Notes: generated by a model from the sequence alone, not told the origin. 64,000 bases of DNA from Colius striatus (GCF_028858725.1 NC_084759.1:137188171-137252170), one strand, 5' to 3'; numbered from the stretch's first letter, positions 40,603 to 54,600 are shown. Translations and numbers: made by a program.

Positions 40603-43600
40603 TCACGCTGTTGTAAACTGAAAATATGGAAGGGTTTGGTTTGGGCATTTTTTTTTTTTTGCATGAAAATCAGCAACAATTTTTGCATTGCCTACAATTT
40701 TCAGAGGAAGAGAAAACTGCACATATCCCTCAATGGATATCTTTCTTCGGGTAGGAAGAAAGATCTAAACAGGAATTTCAATTTGAAAGAATAATTTGCT
40801 TGGGAAGTTAAAATTGTGATAAACAGTCCAGAGTAATTCTGCCAGTGGAAACCAGAGAGGTCATAACCTGATTGCTGGAGCTAAGGCAGGTTTTAGGAGC
40901 AAGCTAAGTGAAGAAAAGTTAGGAGCTCTGCTTTTTATCGGGGAATGAATGTTACTGCAGTTCAGGCATTCAAAAATCACATTAACCTGGAAAAGCCAAA
41001 GCAGGGCCAAGATATAGACCTGAACATAATAGATACTGACTGCAGGGGCTCCAGGGCAGATGACAGCTCTTACTTCTGCAGTGGAGGTCATGGAAGAATC
41101 TTTTCGGTACCTTTTTTTTGTCTTTTTATTTTTAACCAGCTCCACAGAGTGCATTTAAGCAGCAAAAATAGTTCACTTGTGTATAGGAAGGAAAAGACCA
41201 AACATGAGTCTTACTTTCTACTTCTCAGCCACCTCTTACCTCATCTTGTGCACCCAAATATTATCTGGTCAACTACATAAATGTGCAAAGGAGTCAGGAG
41301 GCAGCTGCCAAATGACCTCATTGTGGAGGGGACTCATTTTGGAGGTACAGCGGGCAGACCCAGCCTAACCACGTCCTGCCCTGACCTGACCAGGCAAGAT
41401 GCTCAGTTTCACTAACACACACAGGCACCAAAGGGCCCTGGCAGCTATGAACTGCACATACAACCAGGCAGTTTTGGAGCAGAAAGATCTTGATTAAATC
41501 ACCGACCTACAATCAAAGTTCCTCTTTTCTCTCCTAAGCAATAACCAATGTGTTGCATTGGGTTGGGGCAAGATCACGAAAGTAAACATTGTAAATGCTT
41601 CAGGTCTCACCTGTGAGGATTCTTTTACTTTGTGGTGGTTAGTAACATAAAAGAACTTTGTCTCTGCAAAGCACAAAGCTAGTCCTCAATAAAGAAAACT
41701 ATGCCTGTGAAAAGTACAGCCACTAAAGATGTAGGCACAGAAATTTGACGTGCTGATGCAGACTCCACAGCCTTTCCTCTTGCAACTTGCCTCTCTCCTC
41801 TGAGGCTCAAGTTATATTTGGTCCCCATGCACAAAACCTAAGGGCTTAAATTTTGGGTAGCCAGGCATTCCTCTTCACAAACATAGCACTGTGCCTAGAT
41901 GCTTGTTGCTAGTACAAATTAATTTGCTTGTGAACACCCATAATCCCAGAAGGTATCACCTGGGATTCAGAGTGGAACCTTGAGGCAATGCAAACTCTTC
42001 TAAGGTTAGGTGAAGATGAGTCAAGTGTTTATTTGTTTAAAACAGAATCAATACCGTAGACTGACAAGGCCTGGAATTATAGAAGGTTTGGCCATGCATA
42101 AGCTTGATTTTCTTGCATTTAAATGTCACTGTCAGCTGTAGGCAATGTTCCAGCTTGCGAAGTTTCACTGAAACTGGAAGCAACACTGAGCTTGGCAGAA
42201 ATGTGATTGTAAGGTTTAATTGAAAGAATAAGCACGCTATTACAAATTAATGTGGAGAAGGCAGCCATGGTTGAATCTTGTCTTCAGGCCCATATGGCCC
42301 TCCATTGCTCATTGATCATACAGCTTGTCATGCATTTATCCTCACAGGAGTCTCTCAGTTTGCTGAGAACTATTACCCCACTTTACGGCTGGAAAATAGG
42401 AGCTAGGAGAGTTACCTGCTTTGCTCAACGGCACAGAAAGCAATTGATCAAGGGTAACTGCTAATCTTTTCTTCCTTTCCAGATTGCTTATAATTTTTCC
42501 CTAATGAAAATCACTTCCTATCTGATAAATTTACATTACACACTGCAGAGGAAACCAAGAGATGCGGTGTCTTTTAAAAATAAATTGTTACAAGCTAACA
42601 TGGTTTTAGCAATTTACCGTAATTGCAGTTTGATTTTCAGTTTTTCTGTGAAAGATCTCAAACTTATCATCTTATGACTGAATGAAACAGTAATTGATAA
42701 AACATACTTAGTTGATTACTGATGATCTGTGGGTCATAATTTTCTTTTTTCCCTGAAAAATTACTGTTCGCTTTTTAAAATGAAAAACATCTACTTTTCT
42801 GGCTACCAGTTCTACTGAAACACCAAATCATTTTCCCAACAATATATATTTTATCAGAGGAAAAAAAAAACATCTTAAAGCAGGTCAAACAACTCTACAG
42901 CAGATGAATTTTGCCCTGAAGTTCATATATGACTTGATGAGGGTTGGTCAAACTGGGTCAGACATTGTTGGCTCTCCCTCATCCTGATTAAATTGCAGTA
43001 ACCGATAATAAAGCCTTGTTCATGCTACTTTCTCTCTCTAAGAAGCTCTTACCACAAAGAGGCTGTGAGTTTTAGCAGATATACATACATAGTTAGAAAA
43101 TAAACTTTGTGTTTGAAAATGACCCTATCCTGTAAAATTCAAGGAACTTCCCTTTTGTCAGCCTGAACTTTGGCCTTATTGACATCTCTCTCAACTTTTG
43201 AGTTCTTAGTGCTGGAAAAGCTTGCCAAAGTTACATGTATGTAAAAATAGGGAAATAGTATAGATGTTGATATCTTTTTTGTCGAAGTGTAAAATGAAAT
43301 GTGGAATAAAGAGTTCTCTTTGTGCTGCTTGGAGGTAGTGGTGTGTAAACTAACAAAGGGAATCCTTCCAAGTGGCTATCAGAGTTCAAGAGCTGTAAGA
43401 GGTACAATCAAGCTCTTAAGATTTACCTCAGCAGAGGTAAAGGAGTTGCAAGGTAGGGACTCAATAATGCTTATCTTTCAAAAACAGGGCAGCATCCGAC
43501 CTAAATAATCTCCTGATTGATGACCATGATTATTCATATGCATAATGCCAGTATCAGTTACAAGGCTTTCATGCACATATTGTTGAAGAGGACTCTGCCT

Positions 43601-44935
43601 AGGCTGACAGACTGTAGTCTGGTCTCCCTCCAGTGAGGCACACTGCATGAGGGAGAAAGTGTACCAGCATTGTGGGTCTCAACAGATTCTTTCCATCACA
43701 GTAAAAAATACAGGCAATGAAGTTTGGTAATATTATTTCTTTAGCTTGTTTAGTTGTTAAAAGAAGAAGTCTTATTATGTAGTGGGTCCAAACAGGAAAA
43801 AGTACGTTCCTCACTCAGGAATCCTCAAGTCTGCCATGCAAGTAAACCTTATGCTCCCAAAATTGTGTTTCTTTGCTCCTTTAGAAAAGCATACACATCT
43901 CTGCTTTTCACTGCTCTCCACGTTTAACACACACGCACACACTTACACAGAGGCTACAAACTCTGCAGTTTGACACAGCCATTCTGAAAACCTTTGGATT
44001 AATGACTCACATGATAGCAGCTATTAGCACTTCCCAGCCTAACACTCTCACCAATTTGTAGATGAAGATACCAAAACAGAGATAGAGGAAATATTATTTC
44101 TCTCGGTAAGGCAATGTATCATGGGTAACCAACTCTTGTCTCACCTTCACAATCCTAATGACTTTACAAGCCTGCACAACCGTGTGAAGATTGCTGACAC
44201 CTAAGCAGGCCTTTTGGTTGTAATCTCTCCCCACCCAGACAGTTACTGTCCCTACTCCTTCAGAGAGAGAACTCTCTATAGAAAATTGATTGGCAGCAGG
44301 GATTAGAGAAGATTTCTACCCTCGAGTTTAGCTCAGATACAGCTGTTTTTCCTCAAGAGCCATAAAAATATCCCACTTGCCAAGGAGTAAGTAGCAAAGG
44401 GAACCTGTGCTACAAGTTATGCTTAGAGGTTGGGATTTGTGGGAGTGTATTTTCGAGAGAGGAATATAAGCAGCTGACAGATCACTCAGACTTTCTGTAA
44501 TTTGCATGATATAATTAAAGACACACTCTGTGGGAGAGGAAGGAAATGATGTTAAGTTTATAAGCATTTAGGAGTAATGTGAGTTTTAGCTGGTGAGATC
44601 CAGCGCAACAGGATGGTCAGACCCCCATCCCTAGAGGTAAGGGGCACTGGGATGGTTGTTTGATCTGTGGCATTTTTCTTAAAATTTTTAAGCACTAAGA
44701 TTTCCTAAAAATATGGGACTATTTTTCACTGTCTTTGTTCTAATTAGTTTCAATCCATGCCCTACGATGAAGATACAGAGTCTTCACAAGGCTTGTATGA
44801 GCTAAAGGAAAGTTTAAAAAAAGAAACCAAAACAAAAAAAAAGGCAGCCAGAATTCAGCAGTGACTCAAGCAAGGTCTGGTACAGAAAAGTTTCAGAGCC
44901 ATAATAAAAGTGAGTGGCTAGCACCTGGGAGGCAT
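40603..44935. other. Intergenic sequence, no gene recognised
   Basis: No coding exon, RNA gene or transposon is recognised. A and T runs are scattered (40650-40661, 42860-42870). Frames reach 111 codons (40945-41280 plus) without motifs. Confidence 0.55.
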
Positions 44936-44983
44936 TCACAGAATCACAGAATCTTAAGGGTTGGAAGGGACCTTGAAAGACAT
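44936..44983 (-). mobile_element. Short CR1 3' end fragment
   Basis: The plus strand reads CACAGAATCACAGAATCTTA followed by GGGTTGGAAGGGACCTTGAA, the reverse complement of a CR1 3' tail. Only about 48 bases survive. It is a strongly 5'-truncated insertion. Confidence 0.85.
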
Positions 44984-46919
44984 GCAAATCCTAACATTTC
45001 ATATGGGTGTGATTTCTTCACTGGCTTCAACTGCTTAAAAACTCTGCCATGGCTAAAAGAGAAGTCTTGCTCTTCCTATGTGTGGGGGCTGTGCATAACA
45101 CTTCTGCCTTCCTGTGGTTCAGCAGTGATATGGTCACTCTGCAACTGATTTAATGCCAGAAATGCTACAAAAGGAAGGTCAGGGAAGAGCAGCTGGAAAT
45201 AAGAAGAGTCAAGCCATTTTCTTTGTTATGCTCAGAGTATGAAAGTCATCTCAAATTAAGATCTGAGCTAATATCAGTTGAATCTGGAGTTTCCACTGGC
45301 TCTGCTTGGTGATGAATTATGTAAACTTCACCTAAAAGGCAGATAAATCAGTCTTTGTTTTCAGCTTAGAAGTGGTACGCTAGGTTAATTTCATCCTTGT
45401 CAAAATGAAAGTTGGAATAGCCCTAGCTGTTTTACAGGTGATAGTGTTTCTGGTAGTGGCAGCCGCCCAGAATGCTTTTAGTTTGGATATTTATGAAAGA
45501 TGGGTATAAAATCACCTCCCTCACACATACAAGCCTGCAAGGCACATATTTCCTCATCATGACACATTTTCAGCTGTATAGGCCCCATCTCGACCAGGGC
45601 TTTACCTACACATCCCTTTGAGCAGGCCCAGGGTGGTGGCTGAATTGATGCTGTGCACTGCAGATGACTGTCCTGCTCGCTGAGCATTTACAAAATGCCT
45701 TCTTCATAGATATTACCACAGATCAAATCAGTATTGACTTGATCAGCCCTTTGTTTGAAAGGTGTATGTTATGATTATGTATGTGTGCCTTGGATGTGCA
45801 ATTTTTACCTCACTCCAGAAAAAGACAATTCAAAATATTTCCTTGGTAAGTCCCTTTGATACTGAGTGTTTAAAATTGAAACGTGGGTGCATTTTAGAGA
45901 GTCTGTGATCAGAACAGACCCATTTTAAACATTGGGTTTCAGTTTATCCTTTAGAGTTAAGTATTTCCCTTACAAATACTTGTTTTGGTTAGGATACTTT
46001 CCTTGTATATGAATTTTCTTTACCTTCCTCTATAAAATGTTAACCTATACTGTCATCAAAGATTAATGCCTGTATATCACTGAGAGCATAAATTAACCAA
46101 AAAATAATTATTCCATACGCAAAATGAAAAAGTTACAAAACATAGGTCATTCTGAAATAACTTTAGAAGAACATAATTTCTTTGAATGATCCACAAGAAC
46201 TTAAAAGAGTTAAAATAAACTTTTTTTGCTTATATAACCTGGCATTTGCAATGCTTCGAATTTCATATCCTAAATTTGCACAGATACAAAGTAATACCAC
46301 CTGCAGGTGAATGAGAACAAATCTTTTCCTACCTGACATTAAAAATCTTTCCCTTCAAGAGAGGGAGAAGTAGACATCTTTCACATTCTTGCTTCTTTTT
46401 TCCAAGTTCTTAATTGCAGAAGTATCCAAATAACAAAGGTGGTACTACACAAAATTTTGCTCTTCTTGGCAACAGAGTTTTAGCAGCTCTGTTAAAATCA
46501 CCACTGTGATTTCACAATACCTTAACACTGAGCAAAAGGAAAGGAAGAAGAGAAAGTGAAATTCAACACTTTTGTTGATATACCCTCAAAACTTCCATTT
46601 CTGTTCTAATATTGACTGCCTATATTGAAATTCCAACTTTGTTTCCTTGCCTTGTTTATACATGCAGAACAGTTTTTTCTGCTTTGTCCTTCCCGATTTT
46701 TTGGGGGGGTCACATCAACTTCACAAGACTACGTATCCTGGATCAGAGTCCTCAGAATTGATATTGTCCATCTCCAAGAACACAGTGCTGATGGTTGTAC
46801 TGCAAGTGCTTACTGAACAGAATCATTGCTGACTAATCAGATGTTTCAAAAGGGAGGGGGAAAAAAGGGTCTAAGTTCTGCAAAAAGACACGTCTGCCTG
46901 TCTCTGAAGCCCACTTAGC
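44984..46919. other. Intergenic sequence, no gene recognised
   Basis: No exon or repeat family is recognised. Frames reach 95 codons (44861-45148 plus) and that one partly overlaps the adjacent CR1 scrap, so it is not supported as a gene. Confidence 0.55.
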
Positions 46920-47400
46920 ACCTTAGAACCATAGAACCATTTCAGCTGGAAGAGACCTTTAAGATCATCGAGTTCAGCCTTTGTCCCAGTCCTATCAAGC
47001 AGTCTTAAACATCTCCAGAGACAGTGACTCCAGCACCTACCTGGGCAGCCTGTTCCAATGCCTGACAACCCTTTCAGTGAAGAAATTCCAGCCTCAACCT
47101 CCCCTGGCATAACTTGATGCCATTTCCTTTTATTCTCTTGCTAGGGAGAACGGACCGACCCCTGCCTTGCTACAACTTCCTTTCAGGTAGCTGTAGAGAG
47201 CGATAAGGTCTCCCGTGAGCCTTCTTTTCTCCAGGCTAAACAGCCCCAGATCCCTCAGTCGTTCCTCATATGAGATGTGCTCCACATCCTTTGCTAGCTT
47301 GGTAGCCCACCTCTGGATTCTCTCCAGTACCTCCGTGTTCTTCTTGTAGAGAGGGGCCCAAAACTGGACACTGTATTCAAGGTGCAGCCTCACCAAAGCT
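46920..47400 (-). mobile_element. CR1 LINE 3' portion, minus strand
   Basis: The copy covers about 480 bases of the CR1 3' end. It begins on the plus strand with AGAACCATAGAACCATTTCA and continues through CTGGGCAGCCTGTTCCAATG and the Lys/Arg-rich C-terminal domain of ORF2. A minus-strand frame at 47130-47396 reads [18 protein letters not shown], then [20 protein letters not shown] and [20 protein letters not shown], which matches the region after the RT domain. It is 5' truncated at about 47400. Subfamily words (Leu-Ile-Ala-Leu-Tyr and the long 3' UTR with CATCTCCAGAGACAGTGACT) differ from the 13-kb copy. Confidence 0.92.
47130..47396 (-). pseudogene. CR1 ORF2 C-terminal remnant
   Basis: An 88-codon frame inside the minus-strand CR1 fragment encodes the post-RT domain ([35 protein letters not shown]). 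There is no RT catalytic core and no true start. The methionine is simply the first one after the truncation point. It is a dead relic. Confidence 0.85.
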
Positions 47401-48395
47401 GAGAATCAGTCCTCAAATTATGACTCTTTGGGATAAGCAAGTTTTGAAAGCTCAAGATACAGTTACAGTTAAGAAAGGTTCCCATAGAATGGAAGTGGAG
47501 AGGCCAAAACACATGAATAAAGTTTGACCCTGACACATTAGGCTCGTTCTCCTAGCAGTAATTAACAGCTCTTAGTGCTTACCTGTCCACAGCTTCTTTA
47601 AAGTGTCTTGTATCCATGCCAGCTTTCTCTGAAGTCACTGAGAACCAAACCAGATGGAAAACGTACCCTGATGTTTACTTGCCAAGCATGGATCAGTACT
47701 ACCTTTCATCACAGTATTCCCTGCACTGAAAAGGGCAAATACGTCAAATATTTTGGTAAATATGGCTACTACACATGGCAAATGTCAAGATTTTAATGAC
47801 ACTCCCTTTTCAGTGCTTTCCATCTTCAAAGGACTTCCCATTGGTTGAAAGACTTTAGAGTAATGACTATTCAAAACTTCCCTATGAAGTAAGTGCTCAA
47901 AGTATACTGTTGTCTTCTGGCTTTCTTCTCTCCCTTGAGTTTATTGCCCCAAAACCCTTAGAATGGGGGCTGTGTTCTATCACTGCTACATGGTCCTGGC
48001 ATTTTAAAAGCTGTTTCGTGACAACATGGTTAGCAGGTAGGCAGTTTTGCTGCTTGATCTGTCCAATATTTTACTGTAAGTGAAACAACTGGCTCAGTCC
48101 CCAGGCTTGGCAGGGTAAGTACATGTCTGCCATTGTTAAGGCCTCATTCTTCCCTCTGAGTGTCACATCCTCAGATTTTGGTGGAAGCCAGAACACAGGG
48201 TTTGTATTTTGACTGCAGAGTTAGCTTATCTCTCACCACTTGCATCGTGCTTTGCTGTTCTAAAATGCCACACTTTGTTCAATAATCCTTTTTTAATTTT
48301 AATCCAGACTTCAAGAACTACTTTATAACAGCTCCCATATACAAGGTAATTACTCTCAGTTAGCTGTACTCAACAGTGATGACTTCATGCCACAG
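47401..48395. other. Flank downstream of the proposed BCAT1 poly(A) site
   Basis: No gene, RNA or repeat is recognised. On the minus strand this is just beyond the proposed end of BCAT1 transcription. Confidence 0.5.
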
Positions 48396-48415
48396 ACAGG
48401 TGCCCATTAAATTAC

Positions 48416-48421
48416 TTTATT
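48416..48421 (-). promoter_or_regulatory. Candidate BCAT1 poly(A) signal AATAAA
   Basis: The minus strand reads CTCCAATAAAGTAATTTAAT and then GGGCACCTGTCTGTGGC, so the hexamer is followed within about 20-35 bases by a G/T-rich stretch of the kind bound by CstF. Cleavage would be expected near 48396-48405. Two other AATAAA words closer to the stop are less well supported by downstream sequence. Confidence 0.5.
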
Positions 48422-48623
48422 GGAGACAGAAACATCGCATAATTACAGATTTGATGAGGAAAACTGCAAATAGTATAGACTGTTTCTACTGCCAGCGAAA
48501 TACAGTTATTACAGGATTTATAGACATACAAATATAAAGTGTTTCTTTCATGCCAGATGGTCTGTACATAACAATGCCATCAGGAGCGCTTAATTGTGCT
48601 TCTACAAAACCTTTAGAGAAGAA

Positions 48624-48631
48624 TGAGGTAG
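48624..48631 (-). promoter_or_regulatory. Perfect let-7 8-mer seed site
   Basis: The plus strand TGAGGTAG is CTACCTCA on the BCAT1 mRNA strand, the full 8-mer complementary to the let-7/miR-98 seed. It lies in AT-rich sequence about 0.2 kb before the candidate poly(A) signal, a favourable position near a UTR end. Function depends on the long UTR being real, and one 8-mer can arise by chance in this length of DNA. Confidence 0.4.
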
Positions 48632-51600
48632 AGTTTCCTTTAGTTTATCCAGTATTTTTTCACACATCTGTCCTTTACAGCTTTTATACACTCAGATCCT
48701 TGTAAAATACTCAGTTAACATTTGAGAAAACAGAGACCCTTCAGAGGTGTTTACTTCTCCCTCTTTAAGTTGATAATTTCCCAATGCCTATATATAATAC
48801 AATCCCGCTAACTACTACTGCACCCTTCTAAGAAGTTCAGGTAGATTGGGACAGCTGTCTTTACAAATTTGCTGTTCCAACAGAAACCATTTGCAAACAG
48901 CTTCAGAAAAAACTCCTACTTGTCTCCATCATGGCAAAGAACCTCTTGCATTCTGTCAGTGTCTACTATAGTGGCCGAGCTGGAGTCCCAAGACATCTCC
49001 CCAGGAGATGGAGATTTACTCTTTACCAACATCCTCCACTATGGAATAGAGTTAATGATATATTTGTCTCCTACTTACAGTTCTAGTCAGCTACTGGGCC
49101 ATTAGAAAATGAATATAAATTATGGGAACAGAATAGGCCACTGACATGTAAAAAATTGTTTTGCACCATTAGATGACCTGGAGCATTACTTGTTTGTTTA
49201 GATCTAATATTTTACTGTTTCCTGACATATAAAAGTGTGTTGCAGGTTTCAGTTAAGATACTGGGGCCCAAATAATGAAAATACAGGCACAGATGTAGGT
49301 ATTTGAGCAACTAAATACAACAATTCTTAAATAGCAATTGTAACTTACTATTCTTCTAGATATTTGGTATACCTGGTTAGTCTCTATTTGGGATGAATGA
49401 AAATGGTAGTGATATTCTTTTCACCTCCTGTCTTGACTGACTTGATGGGTATATTTACTCTAACTCCTTGGCATGCCTGTTCTGGCACTTTACTTTTGCT
49501 CTGGCATTTGCTGCAAGCACATAGTACTTACTAAAAAACCCGAGAGTATAGTAGAGAAAAAAAATCACCTGTTATTTTACCTGAAGAGGTCACAAGTCCA
49601 GTGGTGACCAAACCATAATGAAGCAGTGATTTGGCATACAGCAAGAAGGTTATTACATAAAGAATAAAAATGTTTGCTTTCTTCTAACCTGCTAAGACAT
49701 GATAGTTGAAGACGATAGTTTGACGATACTAAATGAAAAGCAAAGTTTTAAGAAAAGGTGCAAAACATGAAAGATTCCATGTTCACATCCTGATGACTTA
49801 CAATTATAAAACGAAAGAAAATCTGTTCCTGCAAGACAGTACCTCCTGAGATAATTTCTGAGCTCTTCCACTCACACTTCAATTACTGCTCCAAGTCTGA
49901 CAGAATCGAGTCCTATAAAGGGTTACCATTATTAAGAGAACCAGTTCTTAGAAACTTTCCCAACTCTTGCTTAGGAAAAAAAAGCACTATGCTCATTTTA
50001 TTTACTATTCCCTGCATAACTCTTTGGTAAAAACCAAAAATGACCAGTGTTGGAAAACCATTTGGAACACTGCAGTTAAGCATCTCCACAAAATTGTCTC
50101 CTCTTTTTCTACCTTAACTTTATCCAACAGATACCTTTATGACCTTAAAATTCTATAACAAGGTCTTAAATTATGCATATGCCTATGCATATGAAATTTA
50201 AGATTTTTTGGTTTTTTAAGAGAAGTATGAGAATCTAGGATTGCGATGAAAATCACGACACAGTAAGCTAAGTTTTAAGATAAACAGTATAAATTTATGT
50301 TCAGAGAGAGGGATGAGAATCTAGACACGTTGTTATTACCAGTGAATTTACACACCATTATTTTTAGTGAATTTGGGTGTGGTTAACCTAGCTAGGGTGG
50401 TTAATTAGATTTCTACTCCTACTATTTCCTAAATTTTGTTCCAAATCTAAAGCTTGACTATTCTGATTCAGTATTGTTCCACACCTGCTAAGCCCTAATA
50501 TACCTGACTGTTCTAGCTCAAGGTAATGGCTAAGTTACCTTTGTTTATGGAGTGGGAATATATTTGTCAACTGTGCTATAGATGCCACTCAGATTTTTGC
50601 ATAGTTGGGGAAAATACCCTGGAATTCCCACTAATAATCACCATGTTTAAAGCAAGGTATGGACATGAGGATTGCTACAACGGTATTTTTTCACCAATGC
50701 CATACTAGTACTCTCTTTTGCTATTATGACTAAAACTACAACACTTATTAAGTTCCTTAGCTTAAATGACTTCAGAACTATGCATTAGTTTTCCAAATCT
50801 TGAGGATAGGAACAACATAGAGTAAAACACAGCTCTTTGACACCTCTCAATTGCTAAATATTGCAGGTCAGAAAATTTGTAGTCAAGATTGATAAAGAGG
50901 TCTGTTCTCAGTGCTACATGACAAAATGTACCTCTAATCAAATGACTCTACATTAAGAGGTACAATGCTGCCTTCAAGTATCACTTTTAAATAAGACAGC
51001 ACTGTTTGAGAAGTGGAGGTGGATTCTCTTTTCAAGATCTTTCTGTATGCTACTTTATATTCTTAACTACATACTTGTCTATGTGTTCATACAGCGAACC
51101 TTAAAAATATTTCTCATTTAAATAATATTCTTCTCCTGCATGACCAAGATATTTCTACTCTAAAGCAATTCTTTGAAATGCTGGACTTCACGTGGCATCT
51201 TTGTCTGTTGTTTGAAAAGCTTCCTGGACAGTTTTCTATAGTAAAACATCTTTTATGCAAAAATTTAGAGTTAAAAGTGGTGTAAGTGGTAGCACTACTA
51301 CTCTGCACTTACTAAGAGGCTAGATAACTTGTCCAGAGTCACAAAGTCAGTGGTAGTCTGTTCAGGCATTACATGTGCAATTGGTAAAGTGCAATTCCAA
51401 TCACTACACACCTTTAAGATGAACAAATGGCCATTTTTAACTGTCACTGCTGTCAAAAGCAAAAAGAATGCAAAATTTGCTTAATGGTCACTTTTAGATA
51501 TGAGACTAAGTGGCATCACGGCAAGAGGCTGAGGAAAAGGGGCTGCAAGTTTGTCTGGATGGGAGAGAAAGACAGCAAGGAACAGTCTACCTCAGGGCAT

Positions 51601-54600
51601 GCTCAGCCATCATTTACACCTGCCCACTTCTCAGTATAAGAGTCTGCCACTAGAATATTAAAACTTAGCATCAGCAGGGTGAATCGCGTGGGGCATAGTC
51701 TGTTAGGCTGTGCTACCATCTCTATATTCTATTTCATAGCAGTTCAAGACAGATCAAACTAAGCAATCTGTTGAGATTATGCAGATTGTTTTGGAGAGGT
51801 GATTGAATTCAGGAGGGTTCTTCCCTCTATGGGATCTGTCATATCTACCTCCTTGGAAGACCATGTATTGGATATCTCAACTTGCACTCTTGGCTCTTTC
51901 AAATACCATGTTCTTCTAACATGCCTGATGAAAAACAGGTATAAAATATGGAAGAGAATCTACAATATCTCTCTATTGAATTATGTAAACCCTAAACAAG
52001 AGTTTACCGAGAAAGAGGAGTAGAGAGCAACTGCTTTTCAGCTTGAGATAGCTAAACATGTGTAAACAATGGCTGGGCAGAGAGATCTCTCACTGTCTTG
52101 CTTTTATCTCATCTTCCCTTCTACATTCCACAAAAATCGTGTTTGCTTTGCAGTGCTATAGGTTGAAGAGGTTATCTATCCTAAGCAGGAACCTTTTAAG
52201 CTTTCTTACCAGAGTATGTCACTGTAAATTCTCAGCAAATTTGCCCTCATTGCAGTTAAGAATCTAGTTAAGTAATGCCAGTTGCTGAAGCTGTAAGTCT
52301 TGGCATCAGAGCAGCTTGTACGAAATGCCGGTTTCATGAAAAGTTCTCTCATATGAAGGACTTCTTTCCTATGTATGAATCATGCTCACCAAACTGAAAA
52401 TTAAGAACATGCTCAGTACTGAAAATAACAGTCAAAGGAATGAAGGGGAGAAGAACTTATGAAAATTAGAGTTCATTATTATAATTTTAAAGTACCAGTG
52501 TTTGTAAAACATAAGCATGTGAAAGGCTGAATCTCATCTGATCAACCCAATTAAACATTAAATAATTGCAGCCAATTATGCAAATATCACACAACAATAT
52601 TAATTTGTTGATCTTTTTTGAACGGTCTCAAATTCTCCTAATGTTAGACTATCTTATGTCTTAAACGATCAATTAGCAGAACCATAACTAAGTGATGAAG
52701 AATGGATAATTGCCTAGTTATGATGTACCATACTCTTTCTATGTAAATCTGTCGCAATTAGACAAATAGGACACATGGAGAAAAGATGTGCAGATGTTCT
52801 TTTACAATCTATTATTAGCTCAGGGAATATCACAGTTCCCTCCTAAATTTTACAGCCGAAAATAGGGAGAACGAAATACCAAATTCTCGCTATTATTTAC
52901 ATGTTATTTCTTTCCTTTGGTTAACAGGACAAAAAAAAAATCACATTGGCAGAACACAACTGTTCAGAAGAACTTTCTGTATTACACTGACACATCATCT
53001 CCCTCATTTAGGTTTTAAAGTTCAAAATTCAGAACCTATTCACCTGGATCCCGTTTGGAAACAAGCACAACTTTGAGTTGACATAGCCAGAGTAAAGCAA
53101 TTAACCAAGATGTTAAAGACAACAGTTAACATACACACAACACATGTTTTCATTACTCTCTGCTAGAACAGTCCACACCTTTCTGTGGGTCATTCTGGTT
53201 TCAACTCTTATCGTTTTGATGTCTCCATCAGCTCAAAATGCGCAGTAAAAGAAAAGGGATCTCTCTGGTCAGTGCAGGCAACAGTGCAAACTACAATAAA
53301 GGAAATCACCTGTTTCCTTCACATTAAATTACTTGAATCCAATTTAAGAAGAGGGTTTACACTGTAGTAAAATAATTCTTCCAACTGGTTCTTATTAATT
53401 CTGACCAGTGAACAGATTACTGCTGGTATATTGATGCCTTCATGTAGATTTTTGGGAGATGACACTTGCCAAATCTATCAACATCCTGAGAATTTAAGGT
53501 ATCATACAACCACTTTGGCATGAATCTGAAGATAGATATTTCCACTTTTCCTTTTATTGCCAAATCCAAGATGAGCCTAAGGGGACAGAATAGACAATTT
53601 GGTAACAGGAAGCCACAGGAAGCTCATGACATAACCTTTAGAGAGCTCCATACCACACTCCAGTTAAAGGCACCTTTAGTTATGACACTTGTCTCATTGG
53701 ATAAAACTCTATACCCCATGTTGTGTCTTGACATACTCCCCATGTTCATTTTTCCAAGCATCCAATTAAATACAGACTACCAGCAGTTTGTAATATACGG
53801 TAAGATACTGACCAAAGACCAGCACACAATACAGACTCAGATGGCCAGAAAAATAGACACACAATACTATTGCTACTGTAAGTGAAAGAACATTTTGTGC
53901 TTGCAGTAGCATTCTATAGAGAAAAAACTATCCAATAAACTTTTGGTAATATTGTCGGAGAGAACCTTCAACTGTTCTTCATGAAAAGGTCCGATTGGAC
54001 TGCAGTAAAAGATAGAAAAAGTCATGATTTGAAGGAGCAGAAGAAAGTGATGGTTAAGTAGGAGTTGTATTTAAAATCTAATACAAAATTAATAGGGAAG
54101 CCCTAAGGCTACTTTTTAGCAGTAGTGTAAGGCATGGATGGTCTATTAGAAATTATATTTTGCCCTTTTAAACTATGTTAACAAATGCCAGTAACTACAA
54201 AGGACTTATAAAGCATGGGAGAGATACTGTTGAGTCTTAAAAAAAAAATCCATAAAGTGCTAAATATTTCCCTTCATATTTCCCTGTCTCTAATGCAAAC
54301 TATGGCAATAAATGTTTCACTTTTACATCTTATAGGATTTCACTAATGTCAATGAAGTTCCACCAGTTTTACACTGAAGGAGCACTTTGGAACATTGATA
54401 CAGAATATACTGATCTTTTTTGGCAAGAGATATCTTAAAGCTGTTCGACAATGCTGTGTGCAAAAAGAGAAAGCTAATAAATATTACAGTATGATTGTTA
54501 GTGAACATTTGCAGAAGCCTAACTACAGGCTACATGCTCTATATTGCTTCCAAATAGTATCAAGACTGCATGTGAGAGAATATATGAAGAAGCATGTGCT

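Noticed and set aside
53520..53885. 121-codon plus-strand frame
   Set aside because: It has no recognised motif and lies antisense in the proposed BCAT1 3' UTR. Its length is compatible with chance in a window this size.
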